In this document: positions 52,968-61,088 of the stretch, one piece after another
Layout: every line of letters begins with the position of its first letter
How positions within the stretch are numbered: the stretch's first letter is position 1
Assembly: GCA_003045895.1 (NCBI GenBank)
Contig: PZPC01000016.1
Span: 1-64,000 of the forward strand
DNA from: Bacteroidota bacterium
GTDB lineage: Bacteria > Bacteroidota > Bacteroidia > Chitinophagales > Saprospiraceae
Direction of reading: 5' to 3'
DNA: 64,000 nt
Notes under the pieces: model-generated
What the model saw: the letters and a program-made list of their open reading frames with translations, nothing else
Databases searched by the model: none
What the model was told of the DNA's origin: nothing
Position numbers and translations under genes: made by a program

Positions 52968-53600
52968 TCAGAAGAGTTGTTCGGTGAGGGTAATGGTGGT
53001 AATCGGGCTGGCTGGCAGCATTTCGTCGGGGATGTAGGCTATTTCCTGGAGTTGGAGTTTGTACAGCACGCTGGGCAGCATCTTGCCACCCAGGATGCCC
53101 CAGAGGTGGTTGAGTTGCTCGAAGCCCGGCGAGACCATGCTGAGGTTGAAGTTGAAGGTTTGGATAGGGAAAGCCGCTCCACCGGGCAATAGGGAGTTGG
53201 TTTCGGTGAATACCCGCTGGTGCTGAAAGAAGCTGATGATCCGCGAGAGGAAGGTGAGGGCGATGCCGTAGTCACTCAGGTTGGGCGTAATCAGGAGGTA
53301 GAGGTTCAAAAAAACGGGCGGGTTGGCGTATTCCAGGTTGCCGGACACCGGATTGCGGCGGTGGTTGGGCTGGTTTTTTAGGGCGTACTCTTCTTCCGTC
53401 TTGATGAGGGTCACCACAATGCGGTTGCTCAACGCCGGCAGGAAGCCGCCGTCGGTGTTTTCCACCTGGGCAATGTTGCCAATCACGACGGCATCGGTAT
53501 CGCCATTGCCGGGGAGGGGTTGCAGGGTATTCAACCCCTGTTCCAGGTTGTGGCGAAGAATATTTAGGGTGTCCGAAATCGTATCTCTTACGGTTGGCAT
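52968..53600 (-). CDS. DUF4255 (Pvc16-like) tube terminator/cap protein
   Basis: A 210-residue protein of the DUF4255/Pvc16 N-terminal family: MPTVRDTISDTLNIL start, NRIVVTLIKTEEEYALKNQPN, NPPVFLNLYLLITPN and FNFNLSMVSPGFEQLNHLWGILGGKMLPSVLYK. Afp16/Pvc16 caps the distal end of tube and sheath and ends polymerisation. First structural gene of the locus, 213 bp after the LuxR-type regulator stop. A CCTGGAA...TTCCAGG inverted repeat (53689-53719) lies in that gap. Confidence 0.92.
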   Translation of the reverse strand: MPTVRDTISDTLNILRHNLEQGLNTLQPLPGNGDTDAVVIGNIAQVENTDGGFLPALSNRIVVTLIKTEEEYALKNQPNHRRNPVSGNLEYANPPVFLNLYLLITPNLSDYGIALTFLSRIISFFQHQRVFTETNSLLPGGAAFPIQTFNFNLSMVSPGFEQLNHLWGILGGKMLPSVLYKLQLQEIAYIPDEMLPASPITTITLTEQLF

Positions 53601-53688
53601 GCACAGGGTGGTCTAGATGGATGATGTAAGGGCCGCTGGGTGTGTTCGCAATTTCGCTCCATTTGTTGCTGCTGCGCATCAGGGAAAA

Positions 53689-53719
53689 CCTGGAATTATA
53701 GAAATGGTGGTTTTCCAGG
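53689..53719. promoter_or_regulatory. 7-bp interrupted palindrome upstream of the cap gene
   Basis: CCTGGAA (53689-53695) and TTCCAGG (53713-53719) are perfect inverted repeats with a 17-bp spacer, about 90-120 bp upstream of the first eCIS structural gene. It is a possible site for the adjacent LuxR-type regulator. The short length makes this tentative. Confidence 0.25.
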
Positions 53720-53813
53720 AGAAAAGGCTCTGGGGCTGGGGTAGCAGCGGGCATGGACAAGCGGGTGAACACGCTGTTTCACCTGCCTTTTAGAAGCGCC
53801 AGGCTCCGGGTGT

Positions 53814-54434
53814 TTACCAGCCCAAACGGATGGCTTCGCGCACGATGCCAGCCGTATTGCGAACCCCCATTTTCTGGATGATATTACCGCGGTGGGTTTC
53901 GGCCGTGCAGGGGCTGATGTACAGCTTTTCGGCAATTTCCCGGGTGGTGTACTCTTCCACGATGAGGTTCAGGACTTCCCTTTCGCGGCGCGTCAGGCTG
54001 AGCTGTTCCTCGCTGAAGCCCATCTTGGTGCGGATCCACTGCTGGCTCAGCCGCGGGTCGATAAAAGACTGTCCCTGCGTGAGTTGTTGCAGTGCCTGGC
54101 ACAGGGTGTCGGGGTCGATGGTGGGCAGGGCATAGGCTTTGATGCCGGCCAGGAAAAAGCTTTTCACGTGTTTGGCTTCGTCGTCATCGCACAGCAGGAA
54201 GAGTAGTGCCTGGGGATACTGGCGCCGCATTTTTTGGATGTACTTGAGGTTGGCCGCGTACGGACCCGCCAACTGTAAGATGACCAGGAAAGGGGCGGGC
54301 TCTTCATCGGGCAGGAAGTCGGTATCCGTTGGTGCAAAACATCCTTGCCAGGAGTAAGCACTGGCACAAAATAATTTTTCCAGACCGAGTAAAAACAAAG
54401 GGGTATTTCCAATAGCGTAAATGGGTGTGGGCAT
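53814..54434 (-). CDS. LuxR/NarL-family regulator with degenerate receiver, at head of eCIS locus
   Basis: A 206-residue protein with an N-terminal receiver-like domain (about 1-125) and a C-terminal LuxR helix-turn-helix (about 140-203: LSLTRREREVLNLIVEEY, TREIAEKLYISPCTAETHRGNIIQKMG). In the receiver the phospho-acceptor region reads FLVILQLAGPY, without the usual Asp at the end of strand 3, so phosphorylation is unlikely. Placed immediately upstream of and co-directional with the eCIS genes, it is the natural candidate controller of the locus. No partner kinase is nearby. Confidence 0.82.
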   Translation of the reverse strand: MPTPIYAIGNTPLFLLGLEKLFCASAYSWQGCFAPTDTDFLPDEEPAPFLVILQLAGPYAANLKYIQKMRRQYPQALLFLLCDDDEAKHVKSFFLAGIKAYALPTIDPDTLCQALQQLTQGQSFIDPRLSQQWIRTKMGFSEEQLSLTRREREVLNLIVEEYTTREIAEKLYISPCTAETHRGNIIQKMGVRNTAGIVREAIRLGW

Positions 54435-54856
54435 GGTGTTAGGATTTAGGGAAAACAGTTGTTGATACGACAGCTACCGCCGCCGTTACCGGAGCGGATC
54501 ATTTTTTCGTTTTTCACCAATGCACCATAAAAAAACAACAGCATCCCCACCTGCTTGGTGGGTTGGGGTGAGCGCTCAACAGAGAAGAAGAATAGGAAGA
54601 ATCGCAATGACCGAAATTGTGGGGGGAGGAATCCGGTGTACGTCTTCCTTATAATAACAAAGGATAAAACAGTTTTAGTATAGCTGGCGGTGCCGAAAAT
54701 TGCGATTTGATTAAAATAGTATCGCCCTTCCGAAACTATTATTCCCCCGGATCTATTCATTGCAGAACAACTGCCTATGTTTGCCCAGGGCAAAGCATTT
54801 TTTGCCAATTAAGCAGCAATTTCAGGGTGAGCATTGCTGCCATTTTACCGTTTCCC
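54435..54856. other. Divergent intergenic region
   Basis: Located between the LuxR regulator and the MATE gene. No gene or dispersed repeat is seen. It probably holds both promoters, but no clear TTTG/TAnnTTTG pair is visible. Confidence 0.45.
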
Positions 54857-56242
54857 ATGCGAGAGTTTTTTACCGTTTTGAAATCGGCCCTCCGGGGCGA
54901 CGATTACGATTACACCAGTGGTTCCATCAAACGAGCTTTGATCTTGCTGAGCATTCCCATGGTGCTGGAAATGGCCATGGAATCGCTGTTTGCCCTGGTT
55001 GACGCCTACTTTGTGGCCAAGGTCAGCCCCGACGCCGTAGCTACCGTGGGGCTGACCGAAACGGTCATTACCCTGGTCTATTCCCTGGCTATCGGCATCA
55101 GTACGGCTCCAATGGCGATGATTGCCCGCTACATTGGTCAGAAAGACGAAGCCAATGCCTCGCGGGTGGCCAAACAGGCGATCTACCTGGCCCTGGGGGT
55201 AAGTACCTTGTTGGCGGTGCCGGGGGTTATCTACGCGGAAGACATCCTGCGGATGATGGGCGGCAGTGAGACCCTCATCGCTTCGGGAAAAAACTATACG
55301 CGCCTGCTCTTCGGTGGGAATGCGGTCATCATGTTGCTTTTTCTGCTCAACGGCATCTTCCGCGGCGCGGGCGATGCAGCCTACGCCATGCGGGTACTGT
55401 GGCTCGCCAATGGCATCAACATCCTGCTCGATCCTATTTTTATCAATGGCTGGGGGCCGATACCGGCCATGGGGGTGACGGGCGCCGCCGTAGCCACTAC
55501 CCTGGGCCGGGGCATCGGGGTGGCCTTTCAACTCTACATCCTGTTCGGTGGCCGCTCCAAAATAAAACTCCACCTCGGCAGCTGGCGATTCGACCGCACC
55601 ATCTTGCTCCGCCTGGGGAAGATCGCCTCTTCGGGGGCCATGCAGTACGTCATCGCTTCGGCCAGCTGGATCTTCCTCATGCGCATCGTCGCGCGTTTTG
55701 GGAGTGAGGCCGTGGCGGGTTATACCATCGCCATCCGGCTCATCATCTTTACCTTGCTGCCTGCCTGGGGGCTTTCCAATGCGACGGCTACCCTCGTGGG
55801 CCAAAACCTGGGCGCTCAGCAGCCCGATCGGGCCGTGCGCTCGGTCACCATGGCCGCTTATATTGCGGGTGGCTTTCTGGGGACCATTTCTATTTTCTAC
55901 TTGTTGTTCGCCCCCGCCTTCATTGGCTTTTTCGATACAACGCCCGGTGTCCTGGCTGCCGGAACCACGGCGCTGCGGATCTTTGCCATCGGCTATACCC
56001 TCTACGGCTTCGGGATGATCTTCAGCTCGGCCTTCAATGGTGCCGGCGATACCCGTACCCCAATGCTCATCAACATTGTCGCCTTCTGGCTAACGGAAAT
56101 TCCCCTGGGCTACTTCTTCGGCCTGCACCTGGGCTGGGGCGTAGCGGGCGTCACCTGGGCCATCATCTCCGGTGAAACCATGCTGACGGTGCTGGCCTTC
56201 CTGCTGTTTCGGCGGGGGCGGTGGTTGCAGACGGTGGTTTGA
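54857..56242 (+). CDS. MATE family efflux transporter
   Basis: A 461-residue membrane protein with about twelve transmembrane helices in two MatE domains. Motifs include SIKRALILLSIPMVLEMAME, LTETVITLVYSLAIGIS, AMIARYIGQKDEANASR, IFRGAGDAAYAM, ATLVGQNLGAQQPDRA and FNGAGDTRTPM. Such pumps export cationic drugs or metabolites in exchange for Na+ or H+. The ATG at 54857 is chosen because the frame upstream of it (to 54707) is non-membrane and unlike family N-termini. Adjacent to but divergent from the eCIS locus; no functional link is evident. Confidence 0.9.
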   Translation: MREFFTVLKSALRGDDYDYTSGSIKRALILLSIPMVLEMAMESLFALVDAYFVAKVSPDAVATVGLTETVITLVYSLAIGISTAPMAMIARYIGQKDEANASRVAKQAIYLALGVSTLLAVPGVIYAEDILRMMGGSETLIASGKNYTRLLFGGNAVIMLLFLLNGIFRGAGDAAYAMRVLWLANGINILLDPIFINGWGPIPAMGVTGAAVATTLGRGIGVAFQLYILFGGRSKIKLHLGSWRFDRTILLRLGKIASSGAMQYVIASASWIFLMRIVARFGSEAVAGYTIAIRLIIFTLLPAWGLSNATATLVGQNLGAQQPDRAVRSVTMAAYIAGGFLGTISIFYLLFAPAFIGFFDTTPGVLAAGTTALRIFAIGYTLYGFGMIFSSAFNGAGDTRTPMLINIVAFWLTEIPLGYFFGLHLGWGVAGVTWAIISGETMLTVLAFLLFRRGRWLQTVV

Positions 56243-56255
56243 GCGGCCGTGTAAA

Positions 56256-56335
56256 AGTGGAAAGGTTGGGTACGTGTAAATGGGAGCGGTGTAAAAGTAT
56301 AAAAGTTAGGCAAGTGTAAAAGAGGGGTAAAGGGG
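56256..56335. repeat. GTGTAAAAG array (family B) downstream of the MATE gene
   Basis: Words of GTGTAAAAGT, GTGTAAATGGGAG and GTGTAAAAGAGG follow the MATE stop. Together with the following entries to 57405 this accounts for the 1.2-kb gap, in which I see no gene. Confidence 0.6.
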
Positions 56336-56342
56336 AAAGGGT

Positions 56343-56452
56343 AAAGGGGGACTTTTGACCTTGCTTGGCCATCGGGCAGATCGATTTCTCGGCCGTGCTG
56401 GCGGGTGACAGTTCCCAATAATTAAAGACGGTCAAAAGTCCTCCTTTGGAGG
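56343..56452. mobile_element. MITE-like palindromic element D, copy 3
   Basis: The left end is AAAGGGGGACTTTTGACC (56343-56360) and the right end GGTCAAAAGTCCTCCTTTGG... (56430-56452), as inverted repeats. The body holds GATCGATTTCTCGGCCGTGC. It is in inverse orientation to copies 1 and 2. Confidence 0.65.
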
Positions 56453-56527
56453 AGGTACCCCTTGTGGGGGGAGGAGGAATGAGGCTCGAAGTCGGAAATC
56501 GGCAGTGGGAAATCGGAAGTAGGGGCC

Positions 56528-56684
56528 CACGCTGAAGACGTGGCAGGCGTGTGTAAAGGTGTAAAGGTTAGGTAAGTGTAAAAGAACGGCGCTTGCTTCG
56601 GCTTCCGTCCGCTCGATTTTTCGGCAGTGCTGGCGGGTGACAGTTTCCCACAATTAAAGACGGTCAAAAGTCCTCCTTTGGAGG
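56528..56684. mobile_element. Family C/B repeat followed by MITE-like element D, copy 4 (left end lost)
   Basis: CCACGCTGAAGACGTGGCAGG and GTGTAAAGG words run into an element D body (CTCGATTTTTCGGCAGTGCTG) whose right end (56662-56684) is intact but whose left end is not recognisable. This suggests insertion or recombination between repeat families. Confidence 0.55.
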
Positions 56685-56913
56685 AGGTCCCCCTTGTGGG
56701 GGGAGGAGGAATGAGGCTCGAAGTCGGAAATCGGCAGTGGGAAATCGGAAAGGGGGCTGCGTGAAAACGTTGGGTAAGTGTAAATGGGAGAGGTGTAAAA
56801 GTGTAAAAGTTGCCCACGTGTAAAAGTTAGGGCGAGACCAACGTCGGGCGTATCGTCTCCTCCGCGCCGCGAGCCGCCCACGCTGAAGAAAAAGGGAAAA
56901 GAAAAATCAGAAT

Positions 56914-57045
56914 ATGGAGGGTCGAAAGTCCTCCCCCTTTCTCCCTCCCGCTTCGAAAGCGGGACAAGCTCTCCAAAGGGGGACTTTGACCGTGCTTCGT
57001 TTTCGGGCAGATTCGTCCTCCAGCAGGCGCGAGCACCAAAGAACA
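56914..57045. mobile_element. Rearranged element D fragments, copy 5
   Basis: It contains GGTCGAAAGTCCTCC, CTCCAAAGGGGGACTTTGAC and a partial body (TTCGTTTTCGGGCAGATTCG), with a CCGCTTCGAAAGCGGG hairpin near 56949-56964. The order of ends is scrambled relative to copies 3 and 6. Confidence 0.45.
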
Positions 57046-57174
57046 GCCAGCCGCCGCGGTCAGGGGATTACGCGCAGCTGGGCGGGCGGGCCTGCTCCTT
57101 CAGGAGACCGCTTGCGCAGCAAGCAGAGGAGGAGGGGGGGCGAAGTCGGAAATCGGCGGTGGGAAATCGGAAAT

Positions 57175-57280
57175 GGGGACTTTTGACCTTGCTTGGCCAT
57201 CGGGCAGATCGATTTTTTGGCCGTGCTGCCGGGTGACAGTTCCCAATAATTAAAGACGGTCAAAAGTCCTCCTTTGGAGG
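57175..57280. mobile_element. MITE-like palindromic element D, copy 6
   Basis: The left end is GGGGACTTTTGACC (57175-57188), the right end GGTCAAAAGTCC... (57258-57280). The body is almost the same as copy 3 (CTTGCTTGGCCATCGGGCAG) with small differences. Confidence 0.65.
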
Positions 57281-57313
57281 AGGTACCACGCCCGGGCGTG
57301 GGGGAGGAGGAAA

Positions 57314-57405
57314 GGGCCCACGCTGAAGACGTGGCAAGCAACGCTAAAGACGTGGCAGGCGCGTGTAAAAGGTGTAAAAGTTGGGCAAGGATAAAAGTTA
57401 GAACG
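57314..57405. repeat. Composite C/B repeat
   Basis: CCACGCTGAAGACGTGGCA, a second unit with CGCTAAAGACGTGGCAGG, then GTGTAAAAGGTGTAAAAG and a GATAAAAGTTAG tail. It is the reverse complement of the composite at 11.58-11.66 kb. Confidence 0.6.
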
Positions 57406-57434
57406 GAGCGATTATTGAAAAGTCTCCCGATAAA

Positions 57435-58223
57435 TTATTTTTTCAGGTTTCCGAGGCGTTCAAAATCAGAAGCGAAATAGGCACGTACAGGTGAAGTCCA
57501 AAAACCATCTTTAAAATAGACCATATAATCCGCACCGAAGTCATTCGGATTACTGAGCCTTGGTCGTTCTTTTAGTGGCCAGGTCTTTTTGAAGATGTTA
57601 TTCCCTTCCATATCATACACGATGAAGTCAGTGAGGTAGCCGTACACCCCTTCCTTTCTGTAAGAATTGATGAAAATAAAATGGTTGTGAGTTGTAAATA
57701 GAAATGGATTGTAAAAACTGGTGGGGTAGGAACAAATGGTTTCTCCTGTTTTGGCATCCATAATAATCACTTCTTCTTGTGTATATAGCTCACCACACAT
57801 GCCCCCTTCTCCCCCAATTGTAGTAGCCACATATCTGCCGTCCCAGGTTACGACGACGGATTGATTGCCTAATGGCTTATAAAAGGAGGAGACGACTTCC
57901 CCTTTTTGATTGTAGACAACAATCAAGCTATTAGAGGCCAGTTCCCTTTCGTACTTTCCATAAACAGAAAGGTTGAAATTGGCTACAGTATGATCTTTCA
58001 TAAGTTCATGTTGGGAAACAATGACACTACTGTAGGCAAAAGCTGGTAAATTAGCATCAGCAGGAACTTCCTGTTCTTCTTCTTCGTCGTATTCCTCCCC
58101 GTCATATTCATTATTGTCCGTCGGTGGCTGATAAGTATAGCCCCCTGTGCCTAAGTATGGTTTCAAATCGTCCATACTTATGCCTGTCAAGTCATACAAT
58201 TTAAACATCAATGATTGCTCCAT
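57435..58223 (-). CDS. Uncharacterised protein with acidic linker
   Basis: A 262-residue protein with no recognised family. The N-terminus (MEQSLMFKLYDLTGISMDDL) has no signal peptide. An acidic stretch at about 42-53 (DGEEYDEEEEQEV) precedes a beta-rich part with propeller-like strands (NSLIVVYNQKGEVVSSFYKP, VVTWDGRYVATTIGGEGGM, EVIIMDAKTGETICSY). Repeated WDG/DAKTGE turns suggest WD40- or YncE-like blades, but only about four are visible. It lies 33 bp downstream of a small membrane protein gene on the same strand, and both are lower in GC than their neighbours. Confidence 0.6.
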   Translation of the reverse strand: MEQSLMFKLYDLTGISMDDLKPYLGTGGYTYQPPTDNNEYDGEEYDEEEEQEVPADANLPAFAYSSVIVSQHELMKDHTVANFNLSVYGKYERELASNSLIVVYNQKGEVVSSFYKPLGNQSVVVTWDGRYVATTIGGEGGMCGELYTQEEVIIMDAKTGETICSYPTSFYNPFLFTTHNHFIFINSYRKEGVYGYLTDFIVYDMEGNNIFKKTWPLKERPRLSNPNDFGADYMVYFKDGFWTSPVRAYFASDFERLGNLKK

Positions 58224-58256
58224 AACAGGAAAAGGCAGATTTGCAAAAGGATTGGC

Positions 58257-58544
58257 TTACTCCGTTTGTAGCACTTTCAGAGGTGCGGTGCCACCTTCTT
58301 CCCAAAATTCAATATAGTATTTGTCTGCATACACCACCCGAATATTTGCCGGTGGGACGCTATCCTCAGCAGGAAGTAGCTGCAAATGCGATATGCTGTC
58401 CGTGTCAGTAGGCGCTGAAGGTACAACGGAAAGCGGGGCCTTGGTCAGTACCTGCCGAGATGCTTGTAGGGCGTATACTCCACCCAATACGCCCAACAGT
58501 AAAGCGATGGCCAATAACGGTGTTTTAGCGTTGCGTTTTTTCAT
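58257..58544 (-). CDS. Small membrane-anchored protein of unknown function
   Basis: A 95-residue protein with a basic N-terminus (MKKRNAKT), a single transmembrane or signal-anchor segment (about 9-27) and an extracytoplasmic tail (VYADKYYIEFWEEGGTAPLKV). It has no recognised domain. It is probably in one operon with the following 262-residue gene (33-bp gap), and the pair may act together; no function can be stated. Confidence 0.5.
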   Translation of the reverse strand: MKKRNAKTPLLAIALLLGVLGGVYALQASRQVLTKAPLSVVPSAPTDTDSISHLQLLPAEDSVPPANIRVVYADKYYIEFWEEGGTAPLKVLQTE

Positions 58545-58668
58545 AAAAAACAGGGTTTAAGGAATCAAGTCGATATGGTCCAAATACTAAAACGTATTAA
58601 CGCATCTTTACGTTGGCGGGGTACAGGATGTACTACAACTTCCCGTTTTGGTAAATCTGAATAAAGCC

Positions 58669-59808
58669 TCATTCCCCCGCCCCACACCCCAAAATAATCC
58701 GCCCAAACATCGCCACCCCGGTAGCCATCAGCTCGTCCGGGAAATCGTAGTCGGCGTGGTGGAGGGCAGGGGTAGTGGTACCCGCTCCGATCCCAAACAT
58801 GGCGGCCGGGTACGTCTGGGCGTACCAGCCAAAATCTTCGCCAAACCGAAAGGGCAGGGCTTGTTCCTGCACGGGGAAGCCCAGGCTTTTCGCCGCCGCC
58901 ACAATGAGCTGGTTGGCGGCCGGGTCATTCTGCGTGGCGGGAAAATATTCCAGCCAGGTGGTGCGCCACTGCAAGCCGTGGGTGCCGCACACCTGGGCGA
59001 TAATTTCCAAGGCTCGGGCCTTCAGCTGGTCCAGCACCGCTTCGTCCCAGGTGCGGAAGGTGAAGTGGAGTGCGCCCGCACCTGGAGAAATGCCGTAGGC
59101 CAGTTGACCCAGCTGCAGGTGGACGGGGGTGAGCAGGGCAAAGTTGGGCTGCTGGGGGTCCGGCACGTTCAGTGGCTCAAATTCCTGCAGAATCAGGGCC
59201 ATCGCCGCCGCGGGGTTGATCCCGTTTTCGGGTTCCGCGGCGTGGGCTTCCTGGCCCGTCAGGTCAATCGCCAGGCTCTGCACCGCGGCCGAAAAGTGCT
59301 GCCGCAAGGCAATGATGGTACCCAGCGGCACGCCGGGGATATTGTGCAGGGCAAAGACGAAATCGGGCTGCAACTCCCGGAAGCGGGGATCGGCCAGCAC
59401 GGCGGCGGCCCCCTGGCCGGTCTCTTCGGCGGGTTGGAAGAGCAGAACTACCCGGCCCGTCAGAGCAGGCGCCTGGTCGCGCAACCAGCCCACGAGGCCC
59501 GCCACGATGGCCATGTGCCCGTCGTGGCCACACTTATGGCTCACGCCGGCAGTGGCCGACCGATGGGCAAAGGTGTTGGTCTCGGCAATCGGCAGGGCGT
59601 CCAGTTCGCAGCGGATGACCACCGTCGGTCCGGGGGTAGGGTAGGTGTACACTGCGGCCAGGCCGTGGCCGCCGAGGCGGTCGATGAAGGCCGTCGGGTG
59701 GTGTGCCTGGATGAAGGCGCGGATGCGCTGCGCCGTCGCCGCCTCCTGCCCCGACAGCTCGGGGTGCTGGTGCAGCTCCCGGCGCAGGGTGCGTATTATT
59801 TGGTCCAA
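58669..59808 (-). CDS. M20D-family amidohydrolase/aminoacylase-like metallopeptidase
   Basis: A 379-residue M20D-type amidohydrolase (hippurate hydrolase, N-acyl-amino-acid hydrolase or IAA-amino-acid hydrolase group). Metal and catalytic motifs: LHQHPELSGQE at the N-terminus, HKCGHDGHMAIV (Cys and His ligands), PAEETGQGAAAVL (catalytic Glu pair), FALHNIPGVPLG and a C-terminal HHADYDFPDE. It has a dimerisation domain insertion with GQEAHAAEPENG. It is cytoplasmic, with no signal. Its start overlaps the 3' end of the alpha/beta hydrolase gene by 13 bp, so the two are co-translated and may act on related amide or ester substrates. Confidence 0.87.
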   Translation of the reverse strand: MDQIIRTLRRELHQHPELSGQEAATAQRIRAFIQAHHPTAFIDRLGGHGLAAVYTYPTPGPTVVIRCELDALPIAETNTFAHRSATAGVSHKCGHDGHMAIVAGLVGWLRDQAPALTGRVVLLFQPAEETGQGAAAVLADPRFRELQPDFVFALHNIPGVPLGTIIALRQHFSAAVQSLAIDLTGQEAHAAEPENGINPAAAMALILQEFEPLNVPDPQQPNFALLTPVHLQLGQLAYGISPGAGALHFTFRTWDEAVLDQLKARALEIIAQVCGTHGLQWRTTWLEYFPATQNDPAANQLIVAAAKSLGFPVQEQALPFRFGEDFGWYAQTYPAAMFGIGAGTTTPALHHADYDFPDELMATGVAMFGRIILGCGAGE

Positions 59809-60665
59809 TTGGTGTCGGGTCTGGTGAACGGAGCAGCGAGGAACCGGGCGGCAATAGGATTGAAAATTTCCGGCGTCGTAGCGGGTGCAAAATGCGTTTC
59901 ACCCGGCAGGATGCAGAGCTGGGCGTGTGGGAGGTGTTGGTACATCTCTACGGTGTGCGTTTCGCGGATGACGTCCTTGTCGCCCGCCATGAGGAGCACG
60001 GGCACCGATATTTTTGCCAAATCGGCCGTAGCAATCGTCGGCTGGTTGCCCAGCAGGTTGAGCATTTGCTTCGCGAGGTCCCAATTTTGGGTGGTGTCTT
60101 TGGCGCTGATCATGGCGGCTACCTCCCGCTGGGTCTGCTTCACCCAGTTTACGGCCCAGGGGTACACGGCCGTGGAGTCGGGGCGCAGGTTGGCGCCCAT
60201 GGTCACGATTTTATCCACGGTTTCGGGGTGTTCAATGCCGAGCAGCAGGGCCAGGATGCCGCCGTCGCTCCAGCCGATGACGTAGGCGGAGTCGAGTTTC
60301 AGTTGGTGGGTCAGTTCGGCCCAGTCGGCCGCCATTTGCACGTAGGTCAGCGACTCGGTGTTCAATTCCGACTGGCCGTGCCCGCGGCTATCGGCCACAA
60401 TCACCTGGTATTTGTCCTTGAAATATTCAATCTGGTGGCCCATGGAAAGGATATCCCCGCCGTTGCCGTGGATGAGCAGCAGGGGGTGGCCCTCGCCGTA
60501 CACTTCGTAGTACATTTTTATGCCGTTGACGTTGGCGTAATGCCCGGCGTCGGGATTGTGGCCGTAGGGCGTCTTGAATTTGAGGTTCATATCTACCTGG
60601 GCCAGCGTGGTGTGACCCAGCGTCAGGCCCAGCAGAAGGGTAAAAAGGGAAATCGTGTGTTTCAT
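59796..60665 (-). CDS. Exported alpha/beta hydrolase
   Basis: A 289-residue protein: signal peptide (1-22, LGHTTLAQ) and an alpha/beta hydrolase fold with oxyanion region LLLIHGNGGD, nucleophile elbow GWSDGG (Ser), DSRGHGQSE, acid region VLLMAGDKDVI and catalytic His in LPGETHFAP. The NGIKMYYEVYGEG opening is typical of the bromoperoxidase/esterase subgroup. The substrate is unknown. It is upstream of and overlaps the M20D gene by 13 bp. Confidence 0.85.
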   Translation of the reverse strand: MKHTISLFTLLLGLTLGHTTLAQVDMNLKFKTPYGHNPDAGHYANVNGIKMYYEVYGEGHPLLLIHGNGGDILSMGHQIEYFKDKYQVIVADSRGHGQSELNTESLTYVQMAADWAELTHQLKLDSAYVIGWSDGGILALLLGIEHPETVDKIVTMGANLRPDSTAVYPWAVNWVKQTQREVAAMISAKDTTQNWDLAKQMLNLLGNQPTIATADLAKISVPVLLMAGDKDVIRETHTVEMYQHLPHAQLCILPGETHFAPATTPEIFNPIAARFLAAPFTRPDTNWTK

Positions 60666-60783
60666 AGTGGCTGGTTTTATGGATCAGTAGGTAAAGTGGG
60701 TTTTCGCACTGGCCCATCTTGTTAAGTGCAGACAAGATAAAGAAACCTGCTGACCGGGTGTTGTTTTTTGTGCCAAAATCGTT

Positions 60784-60868
60784 GTAGGCTGGAGCCTACG
60801 ACAATTTGGTTTTCTTCTTCGCGCTGAAGCACGAAGAACCCGAGCCCGTGGGTTGCCCGTGCTTCAGC
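60784..60868. repeat. Two palindromic hairpins in the intergenic region
   Basis: The hairpin GTAGGCT/AGCCTAC (60784-60799, 2-nt loop) is followed by GCTGAAGCACG (60823-60833) with its perfect complement CGTGCTTCAGC (60858-60868). A related GTGAAGCACGAAAAAG word is at 21.95 kb. A GCGCATTTGAC direct repeat follows at about 60.88-60.90 kb. No gene is seen in the 60666-61088 gap. Confidence 0.55.
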
Positions 60869-61088
60869 GCGGGCGCAACGCGCATTTGACGCGCATTTGA
60901 CGCGCCGCGCGGCCAACAAGATTTACCCAAACGGAAAGTTTTAGTTAATGCGCCAGTCCCACCCAGGGCATTTTGTCCACTTTTTTCCCGCTTTGATCTA
61001 AGAAGCAATTGTTTTGGGCCAGGTTTTTCCTTTCTTACGTGCTCAATCGACAGCTTTGTCACCTTGTCTTAACCTAATCCAACAACTT

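Larger units (their letters stand above)
25023..54434 (-). other. Extracellular contractile injection system (eCIS) locus
   Basis: A co-directional block of 18 genes encoding a phage-tail-like contractile particle with cap, sheath, two tubes, spike, tip, gp25, two large baseplate proteins, tape-measure-type protein, AAA+ ATPase, a LuxR regulator and a DUF4157 cargo with a neighbouring SMI1 protein. There is no lysis, capsid or membrane-anchoring T6SS (TssJLM) gene, which separates it from a prophage and a T6SS. No obvious tail-fibre gene (Afp13-like) is present. Gene content fits the Afp/PVC/MAC eCIS superfamily in its Bacteroidota form. Confidence 0.9.

Noticed and set aside
53272-53772. 166-residue minus-strand ORF upstream of and overlapping the cap gene
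   Set aside because: Most of it lies in another frame over the DUF4255 gene and the part before 53600 shows no family similarity. The cap frame is clearly the real one.
25023-54434. Prophage or type VI secretion system
   Set aside because: There are no capsid, terminase, portal, integrase or lysis genes, no TssJLM membrane complex and no ClpV. Gene order and DUF4255, DUF5908 and AAA+ genes fit eCIS.
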